Shown: in pieces, positions 31,300 through 42,390 of the stretch
Layout of the letters: the number at the start of each line of letters is the position of its first letter
How positions within the stretch are numbered: position 1 is the first letter of the stretch
Source of the DNA: Hormiphora californensis
Lineage: Eukaryota; Ctenophora; Tentaculata; Cydippida; Pleurobrachiidae
Reading direction: 5' to 3'
Assembly (NCBI GenBank): GCA_020137815.1
Contig: CM035353.1
Coordinates: 3,074,971 to 3,138,970 of the forward strand
DNA: 64,000 nucleotides
The notes under the pieces: model-generated
What the model saw: only the letters and a program-made list of their open reading frames with translations
Database searches by the model: none
Told to the model about the DNA's origin: nothing
Program-made: the position numbers and the translations under genes

Positions 31300-32600
31300 A
31301 TCTTTTAATTAAGATGGGGTGATGAATAATGTTTAAATACTCTTTATTCCAAATAACCAATTACTGTTTAGGAGAAGAGAAAATTCACCATGAAAAAGAT
31401 CTGTTGAGAATATTAAGAGGGAAAGGATTTTTGGGTAAACACGAGCCAGGGTTGGTCAAAAGGTACGATTTTATCTCAAAATGTCATGATTAAGACTATC
31501 TTATCACGACGATATCATCTATTATCAATTATAAAGATTTACGCATTTATAAGTTTAACCTCAATTTACAAACTTGCCCATCACTCAACTTACCCCTCTG
31601 ACCCCTCTCTCTACCCCTCCTACTCCCAAAAAACGAGGGATCACATTACAAAACAATTAGCATCATAGAAGGAGAGAGAGAAAGAGACGGAGACAGTAAC
31701 AGAGTGAGGCAGAGGGACAGAGAGAAAACAGATCCCATGATTTGCGATCGGTACGATCGCCCCAGTTTTACTAATACTTTTTAATTTGAATCTTGAATCT
31801 ACTATAGAGACACCTTTACTTGTATGAATATACAATACAAGGTTCCGACCACTATTTTTGTGGCGTCCACACTCTGGAACGTGTGCGGAACAACACCCTC
31901 AAGAAGTTCCCCCTCCTTGTGAAGGACGACATAAATGGGGTAATCAAGGGAAGGGAAGTACCAAGGTACAGGAATACATGAGTAATAATAAAAGCATAAT
32001 TATTGTATTTGAGTTTATATCAGGTAAATCAGAATCAACAGTTAACTGATGAAGAAATAATCAAAATACTTGATGAAAGTTGGAGTTCTGTTTGTGAATA
32101 TTTGAGTAACTTGGCCCAAAAGATTGGTATCAGGCGCAATACTCTAATCAGGTAAAACATATATGCTGCAGCATATACCATCATTACTCAATACCCAAAT
32201 CCGTGGACCTTGTTATATAAAATCATCACTGCACATCTTTCCCGATCCCTCTCTGATTTCTCTCTATCTCTCCATCCCAGGCACAGAATCCCGCAACCAC
32301 ATCCACCGGGACCCAAACCGACCCAAACCGAGTAATCCTAATAGATGACTTTATCAGGGTTAAGAGGGAGAATGCCCTACTTCAACGGGCTTTCTAGTTA
32401 TAAAATAAAAGCTTAATTATTGTATAGTATGTACATAATAATAATAATCTATCATTAAAGGGCCTAAAAACCCAAATTTTATTTAATTATTTTGAACACT
32501 ACATCGTAACAAGCATGCTATAGGAGTCCCAAAAAACATAGGTACACGCCCCACCCGCCCAATGTGAGCCCAGGGGGAGCCCCTCAAGTTGGGGCCCAGT
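31300..32600. other. Mosaic of short exon-like and repeat fragments
   Basis: No complete gene. The phrase ataaaagc(a/t)taattattgta occurs near 31,985 and 32,400. Near 32,047-32,155 a frame reads LTDEEIIKILDESWSSV followed by CEYLSNLAQKIGIRRNTLIR and then AG|GTAAAA, a possible donor. The first part matches exon 1 of the small gene at 33,443. The second part has the look of a helix-turn-helix, but this is only a likeness. Confidence 0.5.
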
Positions 32601-33442
32601 TGGGGTCCCCTTGTAAACGCGCTTGTACTCCTTGAAATGCTAACAATATGATCCTCTCTAAAATTTGAAGTTTTGGGTAAAATTTAGCATTGTGTTTCAG
32701 GTGAGAACATAATCTTTCTTGTCTCTGTATTCTAATTTCTCTCCAATGAAGGCTTAAATAATAATTGAATAGAATTATAAATCTACTAACCAGGGCAATC
32801 ATTAATTTAATGAGGAGACCTAAATAGTAGCACTTAAGCGTTCAAACCCAATTGCAAAGGACCCCAAATGACCCAATTGTGGCTCCCTGGATTTCACATG
32901 TGCCGTGTGAGCACGACAGACAAACAGAAGCCAAATGTATTAGGACTCCATCGCACTTGTCATGAGTAAAAAAGATAGAATGGGTTGAGGACTTAAAAAA
33001 CCATGCACGTATATGTAAAGGGTCCATCGAGATTTTTCACGGTTTGATAATGAGTATACGTTGTTTTGAGTGCAAGCATCATGTGACATTACTACAGCAC
33101 ATGCCAGTTTAAGCAAGTTCAGCATCGACACTAGAAGTTAAATAAAGGAGTAAATGATATGAATAAGCCAAATCGGATTCCGAAATCGGGAACAACTGAA
33201 ACGCTATTAAATGGAACGGGTATCTGGTAACAGACATCCGTCCCTTGTTATATAAGATAAAAGCGTAATTGTTGTATGGTATATAAAAATAGTCTGTCAT
33301 GAATATAACACAACTAAAGAAGATCACGAGGAAATGTACGGGCAAATCGAGAATTTAATTTTTTTGCTTTGTAATGAGTTACATTCGATTTAACTTAATC
33401 ATTTGATATTTACATACACCATGCCATTTTATAGCAATCAGA

Positions 33443-33737
33443 ATGTCAACAAGAATCACTATCACTGATGAAGAGATAATCCGTATTTTGGACGATAGTT
33501 GGTCGTCTGTAAGTACAAATGGAAAATCGACCAATTTTTTTCTTCCAATCGTGATAATATTTATACATATATTACAGCAAACTACTTTTTCAGCTGGAGG
33601 AATACGAGGTAGCAGTAGCACCTCAGACCTCCATCGCCCAACCCCCGGCCCCGACTGTCACAAAAAAAAGAAAATCGGGAAAAAAATTGAAAAAAATGAA
33701 AAGACAAACAAAACAGAAATGGATTTTATGTGTATAA
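33443..33737 (+). CDS. Small two-exon gene, 69-residue basic-tailed protein, function unknown
   Basis: Exon 1 (33,443-33,508) starts at an ATG and encodes MSTRITITDEEIIRILDDSW plus SS, stopping exactly at a GTAAGT donor. Exon 2 (33,594-33,737) follows an acceptor (cttttTCAG) and encodes LEEYEVAVAPQ, a Pro/Ala linker and a lysine-rich tail (KKRKSGKKLKKMKRQ) ending at TAA. Both exons are in phase 0; the intron is 85 bp. The tail resembles a nuclear localisation signal. Partial paralogues lie at 23,183 (exon 2), 32,047 (exon 1) and 37,466 (exon 1), so this is a locally repeated module, perhaps a DNA-binding accessory protein of a transposon. I do not recognise the family and transcription is unproven. 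Confidence 0.5.
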
Positions 33738-34019
33738 ATAATTGGATTTTATAATTAAAAATAAATTCTTTGAGTTTCACTTATCTTCAAATTCCAATTC
33801 CATTCAAAAACTAAAAGGTTCATCTTATTGCTACTATTCCCACTCTTTCACTTGCAGTCTACACTCTTCTAAAGCGGCAGGATCAATGGACAGGAAGTTC
33901 AAGAAGGGAAGAAAAGGGAACTAGTTTGCTGGACCTGTACAGTGTACGGACGAGGGGCATAAACACACTGTGATGATAGAGGGCATTTATCAATGTGGTA
34001 CCAACTGCTGCATTGGTGA

Positions 34020-34700
34020 ATGTCAACTAGGTTCCACCATAGCACTGTTTCAGAACAAAAGTGAGGAGAGGGAGAAGCAGCTATTAGCGAGAATAGAGAC
34101 AATTGGAGGAGCTAATGGTTTTGAAATTGTGTTTGGTGACAAAACATGGGCAAATAATGACTCTACAATACATGGCAGTGGTTTGATCCGAAAAAACGGG
34201 CGTTCGAATTTGAAGGAAAGTATGAAGATAAAGAGTGGGAAAAGGGAGCGGCTCCTAGTATCAATGGATCAGAAATTGGGCCATCCACGCATTAAGCAAT
34301 AAGAGCCTGCAGAGGTGTATCAATTTCATCGGAAATAGGGGAAACCTGAAAAGCTTCCTTAAAAATATAAACCTTTCTGAAGACTCAAACTGCCGATATT
34401 GCGATCTCTCAATGGATGGAAATTAGGAAGTGTTCAAGAGCGATACCGATATCGTAGAAGACCATCTTGTTTAAATAGATTTTGGCATGACTTTAAAGTT
34501 ACTGATTGTGTCATGCATTATAGCACTGTTTCAGAACAAAAGTGAGGAGAGAGAGAAACAGCTATTAGCGATAATAGAACGGCAGGGGGAATTGCTTGAG
34601 AACATTGCCTCTCAACTAAAGCTCAACCCAGGAAAGGTAACCGGGATAAAACGGAAAGCGGGTACGTGTAAAATTGTGGCTGATTTTCTTACTCCTTAAT
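34020..34700 (+). pseudogene. Two paralogous exon-like segments (LFQNKSEEREKQLLA)
   Basis: The block ATTATAG/CACTGTTTCAG then aacaaaagtgaggagag appears near 34,040-34,105 and 34,517-34,580. Both encode ALFQNKSEEREKQLLA, and copy 2 continues IIERQGELLENIASQLKLNPG before a GTAACC. The helical, charged composition suggests coiled coil. Each is preceded by an acceptor-like AG. Family not recognised; context is the same mosaic as the 33,443 gene. Confidence 0.5.
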
Positions 34701-35218
34701 ATACTTATATAATACTTACACTCCTTAATTTACGTCACAATGAAATTGCGTTTAGTCAATATTTTGACTTGTAATGAGGTTCTCTAATACCCACCCATTT
34801 TCATAGAATACACGCCAGATAAGGCAGATGATGAGGTTGTGGACAGATTCATGAAAAGGGCAGAGGATATCGTCCGTTCAACAAAATTCATGACGTAAGT
34901 ACATTACTAACTTACTTACTTACTTATATAACCCTGTATTATTTAAACAGTATAGATATTATTTAATTGTAAATTTGATTGTTATCAGTATAATAATGAC
35001 GAGATAAAATAATTTATTGACTGCAGATATACCGGAGAGTTATGACTGGCGACTCGCTTTCCACCTGATGCGCAGCAGTTTGGTTTGGTTTGGATCGCTG
35101 AGTCGTCCGGGAGCAATGCTATCGAGTAGCAGCTGTGCGGTAGTAGAAGGGACTACTATGACTCCGTCGGCGTCTGGTCGGGTGTAATTGTGGGTCTGTC
35201 TGGGGTAGTATAGCATAC

Positions 35219-35345
35219 TACCTACGGAACGTTTGAGGACACATTGAGGACACATTGAGGACACATTGAGGACAGGTTGTGGACAGGTTGACGACAGGTT
35301 GAGGACAGGTTGAGGACACATTGTGGACGACACATTCTCCCTGGG
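35219..35345 (-). repeat. 11-bp tandem array, left end of Merlin element
   Basis: On the minus strand the unit is aatgtgtcctc with a variant aacctgtcctc, about ten copies. It mirrors the longer array at the right end. Confidence 0.9.
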
Positions 35346-35663
35346 ACCATCATCATCACTGACGGTTGGGCCGCCTATCAGAACCTTAGTCAACACGGCT
35401 ACACCCACTTCACCGTGAACCACTCAACAAACTTTGTTTGTCCAGCGACCGGAGCCCACACGAACGCCATAGAGGGCCTTTGGACTCATCTGAAGAGGCA
35501 TACCGGCATTCGTGACGGAGGAAGACGGACCAGCATGACCCTTCAGTTGGACATCACTGAGTATGCTTGGTTAAAACAGAAGGGAGCAACGACCGTGTCT
35601 GATATGAACAAACTGTTTTCTATGCTATTGCCAGAGTTGTTGTATTATCGCAATTGGTGTTGA
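35340..35663 (+). pseudogene. Merlin/ISXO2-like DDE transposase, C-terminal part
   Basis: The frame gives IIITDGWAAYQNLSQHGYTH, FTVNHSTNFVCP and HTNAIEGLWTHLKRHTG. These match the second Asp, the VNHS-F segment and the HTNxIExxW catalytic Glu of the ISXO2/IS1595 DDE domain. The first catalytic Asp and the N-terminal DNA-binding part are missing; the frame runs straight out of the 11-bp array, so the 5' part was probably replaced by array expansion. The stop is at 35,661-35,663. The element is therefore non-autonomous. Confidence 0.85.
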
Positions 35664-35834
35664 GTAGCCCGAGGAGATTTTCAGTTATTCAGTTATTGTA
35701 TCTGTTTGTTTATTTCACTGCTGATTAGTTCCAAATACAATTAATGTCTTTCATTTGTATTCAAAACCAGGAGGAAGTGGTTAATTAAGGTGAAAATTAA
35801 TTATATGTCTTACATGCAGTAGTTGTAATCAGTG

Positions 35835-36470
35835 TGTCCTCAATGTATCCACAACAAAAATAGAAGTTTTTAAATCTAATGTCCCCAATGTGTCCACAAT
35901 GTGTCCACAATGTGTCCTCAATGTGTCCCCAATGTGTCCTCAATGTGTCCTCAATGTGTCCTCAATGTGTCCTCAATATGTCCTCAATGTGTCCTCAATG
36001 TGTCCTCAATGTGTCCTCAACGTGTCCTCAATATGTCCCCAATGTGTCCTCAATGTGTCCTCAATGTGTCCTCAATGTGTCCACAACGAAAATAGAAGCT
36101 TTCACCTCTAATTTCCCAAATTTGTCCACAATGTGTCCTCAATGTGTCCTCAATGTGTTCACAATGTGTCCCCAATGTGTCCTCAATGTGTCCTCAATGT
36201 GTCCTCAATGTGTCCTCAATATGTCCTCAATGTGTCCTCAATGTGTCCTCAATGTGTCCTCAATGTGTCCTCAACGTGTCCTCAACCTGTCCTCAATGTG
36301 TCCACGATTGATGGGCAATCGTTACTCAATGTGTCCACAATGTGTCCTCAACCTGTCCTCAACCTGTCCACAACCTGTCCACAATGTGTCCTCAACCTGT
36401 CCTCAACCTGTCCACAACCTGTCCTCAATGTGTCCTCAATGTGTCCTCAATGTGTCCTCAAACGTTCCGT
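35835..36470 (+). repeat. 11-bp tandem array (AATGTGTCCTC), right end of Merlin element
   Basis: More than 40 copies of aatgtgtcctc and variants (aatgtgtccac, aacctgtcctc), interrupted by two near-identical spacers containing aaaatagaag. Because 11 is not a multiple of 3, all three forward frames encode the same 11-residue cycle (MCPQCVLNVSS), giving long overlapping frames that are not genes. Confidence 0.95.
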
Positions 36471-36498
36471 AGGTAGTATGTTATACTACCCTGTCTGG

Positions 36499-37465
36499 AG
36501 ACTTGTATTCAGAGCCGATGTCAGTCAGTCATTGTGCGTGTGGGGGCATTTACTCGGACACTCTCACGGTCGGATAGTCTTGGCTCAGCTGCACTCTTCG
36601 CATCACTAGCACATGTATCGATACCGTGAGAGCGATGTAAACACCCATCACTAATAAGCAAGTTGGCAATTTAGGGGGCAAGATTGCCAAGCGATTAGTT
36701 GGCCGTTCCACTTTGTGAATTACAGTTGCCTGCTGATGGCTATGCATTAAAAGCCTGTTGTCATGTTGTATTACGATGAGTGTCAGTCGAGTGGTCACTT
36801 CTCAAGCATGGGTCTGGGGTGGTCAGTTTTTGTCGTGCTCAGCAGTACTTGTACGTTGATATACTGGCAAGATCACTGAATGCAGAATGCCTGCATGCTG
36901 CAACATACACCAGGCATTCAGGACTTAACTAGAAAAAGAAAATGGTAAGATGCCCCCAACCCTATCAATCCATCGGCCAAGCGGATTCTCAAGAAATTAC
37001 AGTAACAACTTCCCTTTGGGAATGGGAAGATGTTACTGTAATGCCAACTGATAAGACGAACAGGTTTTGCACAGTAGTCAAGCAATTACATCGGCAGTGG
37101 AAGTAGTCATCCAGTACGGCCTGCACGACTCTCTCCCCCACTAACCCTCCCCCAGGCCTATTCCATCACAAACCCGCCCCGTGACGCCTCCTCCACTACC
37201 AACACGCCGCAGCACTCATCCAGCAAGGCTCCACATCCGTCATCCACTACCAACCAGTACATCATACATCCATCCAGGCCAAGGCCCAGGCCAGCTAAAC
37301 CGCTAGCCAAGACAATGTGGCATAATATAGTAAAACATTTTAAATATTTAACACGTCAATATAATAGCGATTCATCCCGGACAATCGACAATCCTCGGAT
37401 TGTCCTCAAGCTATAACACACTGGAATGAACCACTGGTTTGGATCATCTACCCAACTAACTTGAA
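36499..37465. other. Intergenic stretch with a weak RT-like phrase
   Basis: Mostly unrecognised. Near 37,024-37,075 a frame reads DVTVMPTDKTNRFCTV, faintly like the (I/V)xPADK box at the start of some reverse transcriptases. A Pro/Thr-rich stretch follows at 37,130-37,320. Neither is long enough for a firm call. At 37,466-37,500 a paralogue of the small-gene exon reads PEDELIRILDE before GTAAGA. Confidence 0.4.
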
Positions 37466-37800
37466 AATACCAGAGGATGAGCTAATAAGGATCCTCGACG
37501 AGGTAAGATGGACCATCTAAGTTGATACGCTCAAGTTATAATAAAATTAGAATCTGGTATAAGTAACTACTGGACAGCTAGGATACACCTGCAGGTGAAC
37601 CATACTGAACACAAGGGGGTATTTCAACCCCCTTCTCTCCTCAGGTTCTCAGAACGCAGAAGTCTTCATGGCGGATGAGACTCTGCTAATCCGGGGAATG
37701 CGATACTACCCCACTGATATATTGAGCACACCACCATCTACCCAACCTTCTACACTGGAAAGTTTCAGACACACAGGCAGGTTAAAACTACCAGCAAACA

Positions 37801-37945
37801 ACTGTACTTAGCAACTTACAGTACCTTATCATTGATGAAGTGTCTATGTTGGGAAACACTGTATTAAATCATATTCATGTCCGACTAAACAAGCTGAAAG
37901 GGCTAAGCGATACTTCGACTATCAAGTGGACACCAACATCTACCC
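37801..37945 (+). pseudogene. PIF1-like helicase fragment (probable Helitron origin)
   Basis: A frame from about 37,805 reads NLQYLIIDEVSMLGNTVLNH and IHVRLNKLKGLSD. LIIDEVSM is the Walker B motif of PIF1 helicases and the following RLxxLKG helix fits. Animal copies of this type usually belong to Helitrons. Walker A and the Rep domain were not found nearby. Confidence 0.6.
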
Positions 37946-38499
37946 CAGGTAGAGGAATAGAACAACAGACACGGAAAAGGCTATCTCGGCATTAAACACA
38001 TCCACAAGGGTTAAATACATGATAGAAAAGCCTTCCCGCGATCAGGTTGACGAGATAAAATAATTTATTGACTGCAAATATATTATAAGTTCTCCTGAGT
38101 ATGAGGCTAATATCTCTATTATAATTTGGAGTTGAAAGATAAAAGTACATGCAGGAAACTGGAAACACTAACATAAAACGCGTCTAAGAGAATAGCACAG
38201 TGCTCTAAAACAGCCCCAAAACTGATAACAATAGGCTTCACTCATCAAAATGTAACACCTATACCGGGTTTCAGATACATCTCCAACGTATGCCCAAACG
38301 TATGTCGTATATAATGGTTCTAAAAACGCAATTAATACAGCAGGAAGAAGTAAAAGGTAACAAATATCGAAGAAAATAAAGGTTGGTGGAGATCTCCCAC
38401 CGAAGATTTCACTTAGACTTGATTGAACAAGCGTTTGTTAATCATTTTTTCATTTCTCTTAGGCACCTTGAACATGGATCCAGTGCGTCCCCTCCCCTA

Positions 38500-39000
38500 T
38501 TTTAGTTTTACCGTTATTTTCATCAGAAAGTTAGGGAACTCCACCAGCACACCCATCAGCAACTGATTGACACCCAGTTGAGGGTTCAGGACACAGACTT
38601 CAAGCTTCAAGAGCTAGAGGTAATTCTCACTGATATAGAGAAAGACCACCGTGAGGCAGCGATAGGGCTACTTAAATAGGGCAGCAGTCTGAGCTGTATC
38701 AAAAACTAGTTAGAGAACTCCACCAGTACACTCATGGCTGTTGTAATATTGATGTAGGGCCATTGTGAGAGGTTAATGTAAAAACAAATGAATTAACAAC
38801 CTACCCATTTCAGAGGAGTTTGTGATTAAGAGACGACGAAAGTAACGATTTATTATTGATTCATTATTGATTGAGTAATCATTATTTGTAATGTATTTTT
38901 TTGTAATTTGCAAATTTTATTCTCATTGTGAAGATAAAATTAGTTAGGCCCCTGGTAATGGAAGAAGTCCAAATTTCAGACCTGAAACTGTATAACTATA
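38500..39000 (+). pseudogene. Exon-like coiled-coil segment (KDHREA module), copy 1
   Basis: Near 38,535-38,675 a frame reads RELHQHTHQQLIDTQLRVQD, TDFKLQELEVILTDIE and KDHREAAIGLLK before a stop. A second copy near 39,895-39,990 reads KDHREATIGLLLGQQSMLDK then ASELYQEIA and a stop. Family unknown; likely exons of a repeated local gene or a transposon accessory protein. Confidence 0.4.
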
Positions 39001-39011
39001 ACTATTTAAAC

Positions 39012-39697
39012 TAGGGTAGCGACTGGCTATTTGAAACAGTTTTTCACTTTTTTCCCTTGCCTGCCCACAAATCAAGTCGGACCCAAATTTTTTTGACCTT
39101 GTGTTACCGAGACAATCCCTGGGTAGTTTTTTGGGTGGTTGGAGATGTCTCATTTTGTCTTCCGGGGTCAGGGTCACGTGATATCTATCCAAATTTGGTG
39201 TTTCAATTTACCCGCCTCGGTCTGCTAATTTGAAACACCCGTATCTCCCTCAATTTCTCTACGAAACCAAAATTTTTGACATTGAATAGTTAGAAAAGGG
39301 TTGTGCAGAGCCATTCCATGTCTGAAATCTGAATTTTGTTGAACGTGCTTGGTGCAATGACCTTTTCCAAAAAACTGTTTCAAATTAGCAGGAAAACAGT
39401 TTTTGCCTCATATTCGGCCAACTTTTGGCGGAAATGACTCAAATCATAGTTTATATCCTGCCTCATGCTCATATTGAACAACAAAAATTTCGACAATCCA
39501 ATCGGAGAAAATTGTTTCAAATAGCCATCCTCAGTGTTTCAAGTTACCAGACTCTCTTCACTGTGCTACAGCACACACACGACACCAATCAGAGAGCAAA
39601 TAACGCGCATTTGTTTCAAATAACCAGAGCACGTGTTTCAAGTTATCAGACACTGTTTCAAGTTAGCAGGCGTTTCAAATTGCCAGTCGCTACCCTA
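39012..39697. mobile_element. 682-bp TA-flanked MITE with GTTTCAA(A/G)TTAxCAG motifs
   Basis: The ends GGGTAGCGACTGGC and complement (39,014 and 39,695) are flanked by TA on both sides, the target of Tc1/mariner-type transposases. Inside, gtttcaa(a/g)tta(g/c)cag and relatives recur at least seven times in both directions (near 39,030, 39,228, 39,380, 39,510, 39,535, 39,612, 39,634, 39,654, 39,672). They are concentrated toward the right end. No transposase frame. Confidence 0.82.
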
Positions 39698-39829
39698 TAT
39701 ATATTACTGAAACAATTGTTGTATGTATGCGAAACCAATTATCAGAGATTGATACAATTCAAATGATAGATTGGTGCCAATACCCATTATTAGATTTAAC
39801 AAATTTACTTTGTTTCAAGAGCCGCACGA

Positions 39830-41380
39830 GGCCAAGGAATGCTGGACCCCCACCTCCTCCTCCCCCTCAACAACCACCCCCGGAACAGTTGTACGTACAA
39901 AGACCACCGTGAGGCGACTATAGGACTGCTGTTAGGGCAGCAATCAATGCTGGACAAAGCGTCTGAGCTGTACCAGGAAATAGCTTAGAAATGACCATCT
40001 GAAAGACAAAATGGCTAGACGTGCTGACGTAGGACTGCTGTGGTCAATGTTGTTACACTTAATTTCACCCTAGCTCGACCAACCGTCCTACCGGATGGCG
40101 GTAAACGCCTTACCGGCCCCGGACCCCTCCGCCTGGACGCCAAACCCCTACTCTGCCCACACCACGGACGAGATAGGTCGATAGCACATAATAATTAGAG
40201 ATATGTCGGGAGATATTACAAATATTGAACAGCACGATGCTGACATATCGAGACAACCACGGGTCACCCGTCACGGCTATGATAAAGGACAATAAAGGAT
40301 GAGTATAAAATACACATTCGGGTGACCCACAGGTGCAGTCACGGGGACTCATTATTGCGGGACATATGAATGCACATCATGCAGTATGGGGGTCTGATAT
40401 AATTAATAGAAGGTTGAGATGGATCTCGGCTTCAACCCCAATGCCATTTAATCGAGATGTTGCAGTTCATTTTGAAAAACTCTTATGCTAGAGTGGGTGC
40501 AAACAAACAAATAGAAGAACTAAAACAAACAAATAGAAGGGGTAACAAACTAATGGATCTGATGGATGTTACGGCATGGTGGTATGCAATGAGTATGGGG
40601 CTATCACAAGAGAACAAAACGGACCCCAAACATATCTGAATATCTCAATAAATCACTGCTAGAGATGGGAGTCCCGAGTGATATTTGCAGCGTACTGGAC
40701 TCACACCCACAACAGAAAGATAACGATGGAGCATGGAGGAGTCAGGGTAACAATGGAACATCTGGCTGGAGCAGCTCAAGGGGCAATTTTTATATGATCG
40801 AGGGCTAATTTGTTAACAATTTAATTTATTCTTTTTTAGTGTTGTGTTTTGAAGTTGCTCCGGTTGTTGCGAGCAAAATTTTCTCAAGTTCATAAAGACA
40901 ATAATTTTGTTTGTGATCGGGCTTCTCTAACAGTGCCGAAAACTGGTCACTGTGTCTTTTGTGGTGGTCCAACTGAGCTTAAATTAGTTGCGTTTATTTA
41001 TTTATTGGCTAGGTGAATGAATTAAGGAGGAAAATGGTGAACATGGAATCAGCTATACAGGATCTGCAATGCAGATTAGGAAAAAGTCGAGGCGCATGAA
41101 GCACATTTAAACCGAGCTGATCCCAGAAAGTGATAGTTTAGAGAGTGCGTTGGCACCATTTATCTACTATCTATTCACTATTGAGTGGTATATTAAATGT
41201 ATAAATTACATTACATTACATCCATCGACCTCACCTTTACCAGCATGCTGCAGCACATGAACTTTACATCTGACACCCGTCAGAAAGGAGTGACAATATA
41301 CATATTTTCAATTGTAATGTGTATTGTATTAGATTGAATAATAATAATAATACCAGCACCATGACCAAACTCCTACCAGC
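39830..41380. other. Mosaic of short frames, no complete gene
   Basis: Holds the second KDHREA module (about 39,895-39,990) after a Pro-rich stretch (39,840-39,890), a short frame at 40,457-40,639 with charged helices (NKQIEELKQTN), and a short coiled-coil-like piece near 41,010-41,100 (VNELRRKMVNMESAIQDLQ). None has a recognised domain. Confidence 0.45.
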
Positions 41381-41387
41381 TCTACGT

Positions 41388-42175
41388 TGGTTGAAGGCAA
41401 GAAAGGACTGTCAAGAGACACTAGACAGTTGATTGGAAAACTTGTCTGTGGATAGATTTAGCAAAAGTTAATAAATTACTAAAATCGAATAGATGAAGAC
41501 AAATAGTGGAAAACGTAAAAACAAGAACAAGCGGCCATTACGGATACAGAACTATAACAACTCTCTCCAGTGTAATGTTCAAGCTCCTAGAAAAGTTACA
41601 ATGAAATAGTGTTTATTTAGGACTGTAGACGACTCGGAGATTTATTTCAGGAAAGATAATACGGGACGGTTTCGACGTTTAACGTCATCATCAGCTATAA
41701 ATAGAAAAGAAATGTTAGTTAATAAATCACTCAATTACTTAAATATCAATAAGAACTATACTAACTAACATTTCTTTTCTATTTATAGCTGATGATGACG
41801 TTAAACGTCGAAACCGTCCCGTATTATCTTTCCTGAAATAAATCTCCGAGTCGTCTACAGTCCTAAATAAACACTATTTCATTGTATCAAAACTATGCGA
41901 CTCAAAAAACAGCCGATTGGTCAACTTATTGATCCTAGAAAAGTTGTTAATCCGCTATCAACGCACAACAGGGGACATATACAACCGGTTGCACGACCTT
42001 CAATACGGTTTATCCCGGGAAAGGGAAGCGAGGAAGGCATGAAAGGACTGGCAAGAGACACTAGACAGTTGATTGGACAACTTTTCTGTGGATAGATTTA
42101 TCAAATTAGAGTTAATAAATTACTAAAATCGACTAGATGAAGACAAATAGTGGGAAAAAGAAACAACGACAAAAC
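41388..42175. repeat. ~130-bp direct repeats around an RT scrap and a hammerhead-bearing fold-back
   Basis: A block with agagacactagacagttgat and taataaattactaaaatcga occurs at 41,388-41,520 and 42,037-42,170. Between them, 41,540-41,597 reads YRTITTLSSVMFKLLEKL, the RT fingers motif, interrupted by the fold-back at 41,598. The phrase tcctagaaaagtt appears on both sides (near 41,585 and 41,932). Confidence 0.6.
41598..41885. mobile_element. Fold-back carrying two inverted hammerhead-ribozyme-like motifs
   Basis: Arms of about 100 bp (ends ACAATGAAATAGTGTTTATT and complement) meet around an AT-rich centre. Each arm contains CTGATGA, a hairpin GACGT-TAA-ACGTC, then GAAAC. The plus-strand copy has CTGATGA at 41,789-41,795 and GAAAC at 41,810-41,814; the minus-strand copy has them at 41,688-41,694 and 41,669-41,673. 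A two-pair helix III (AC/GT) with loop CGTCCC, then A as the cleavage base, and helix I pairs tatag/ttatc can be drawn, as in the minimal hammerheads of Penelope-like elements. One extra T precedes helix II. Predicted plus-strand cleavage is after A41,823. Confidence 0.65.
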
Positions 42176-42239
42176 GATCAATTAACACACCAGCCCGGTG
42201 GGGCTTGTTGCACTGTCGAACCTCCTCCCTTTTTTTTTT

Positions 42240-42351
42240 CTTACAAATTCACTAACCCCAACACCGATTGGCATCACTTTCCAACAGCCGAAGAGAAGCT
42301 GCCGAAGAGAGAAAGGGGGTAACCGTATGAAGAGTTAATCGCGATGAGTCT

Positions 42352-42390
<39 letters not shown>

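Larger units (their letters stand above)
35196..36498. mobile_element. Merlin (IS1016/ISXO2-related) element, 1,287 bp, 8-bp TSD CTGTCTGG
   Basis: The element 35,204-36,490 begins GGTAGTATAGCATACTACC and ends with a two-base variant of its complement; inverted ends continue as tacggaacgtttgaggacac. CTGTCTGG flanks both sides (35,196-35,203 and 36,491-36,498). Merlin elements make 8-9 bp duplications. An internal transposase remnant supports the class. Subterminal regions consist of an 11-bp tandem repeat in opposite orientation at the two ends. Confidence 0.92.

Noticed and set aside
30867-31301. 144-codon minus-strand frame, with a partial relative at 33,109-33,345 (shared GRMSVTRYP)
   Set aside because: The likeness follows from the dispersed DNA repeat at 31,079 and 33,049; no recognisable domain and the opposite strand is equally plausible.
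35879-36609. Cys/Pro-rich open frames of up to 197 codons in all three forward frames
   Set aside because: They are translations of an 11-bp tandem repeat; the same peptide cycle appears in every frame, so there is no coding signal.
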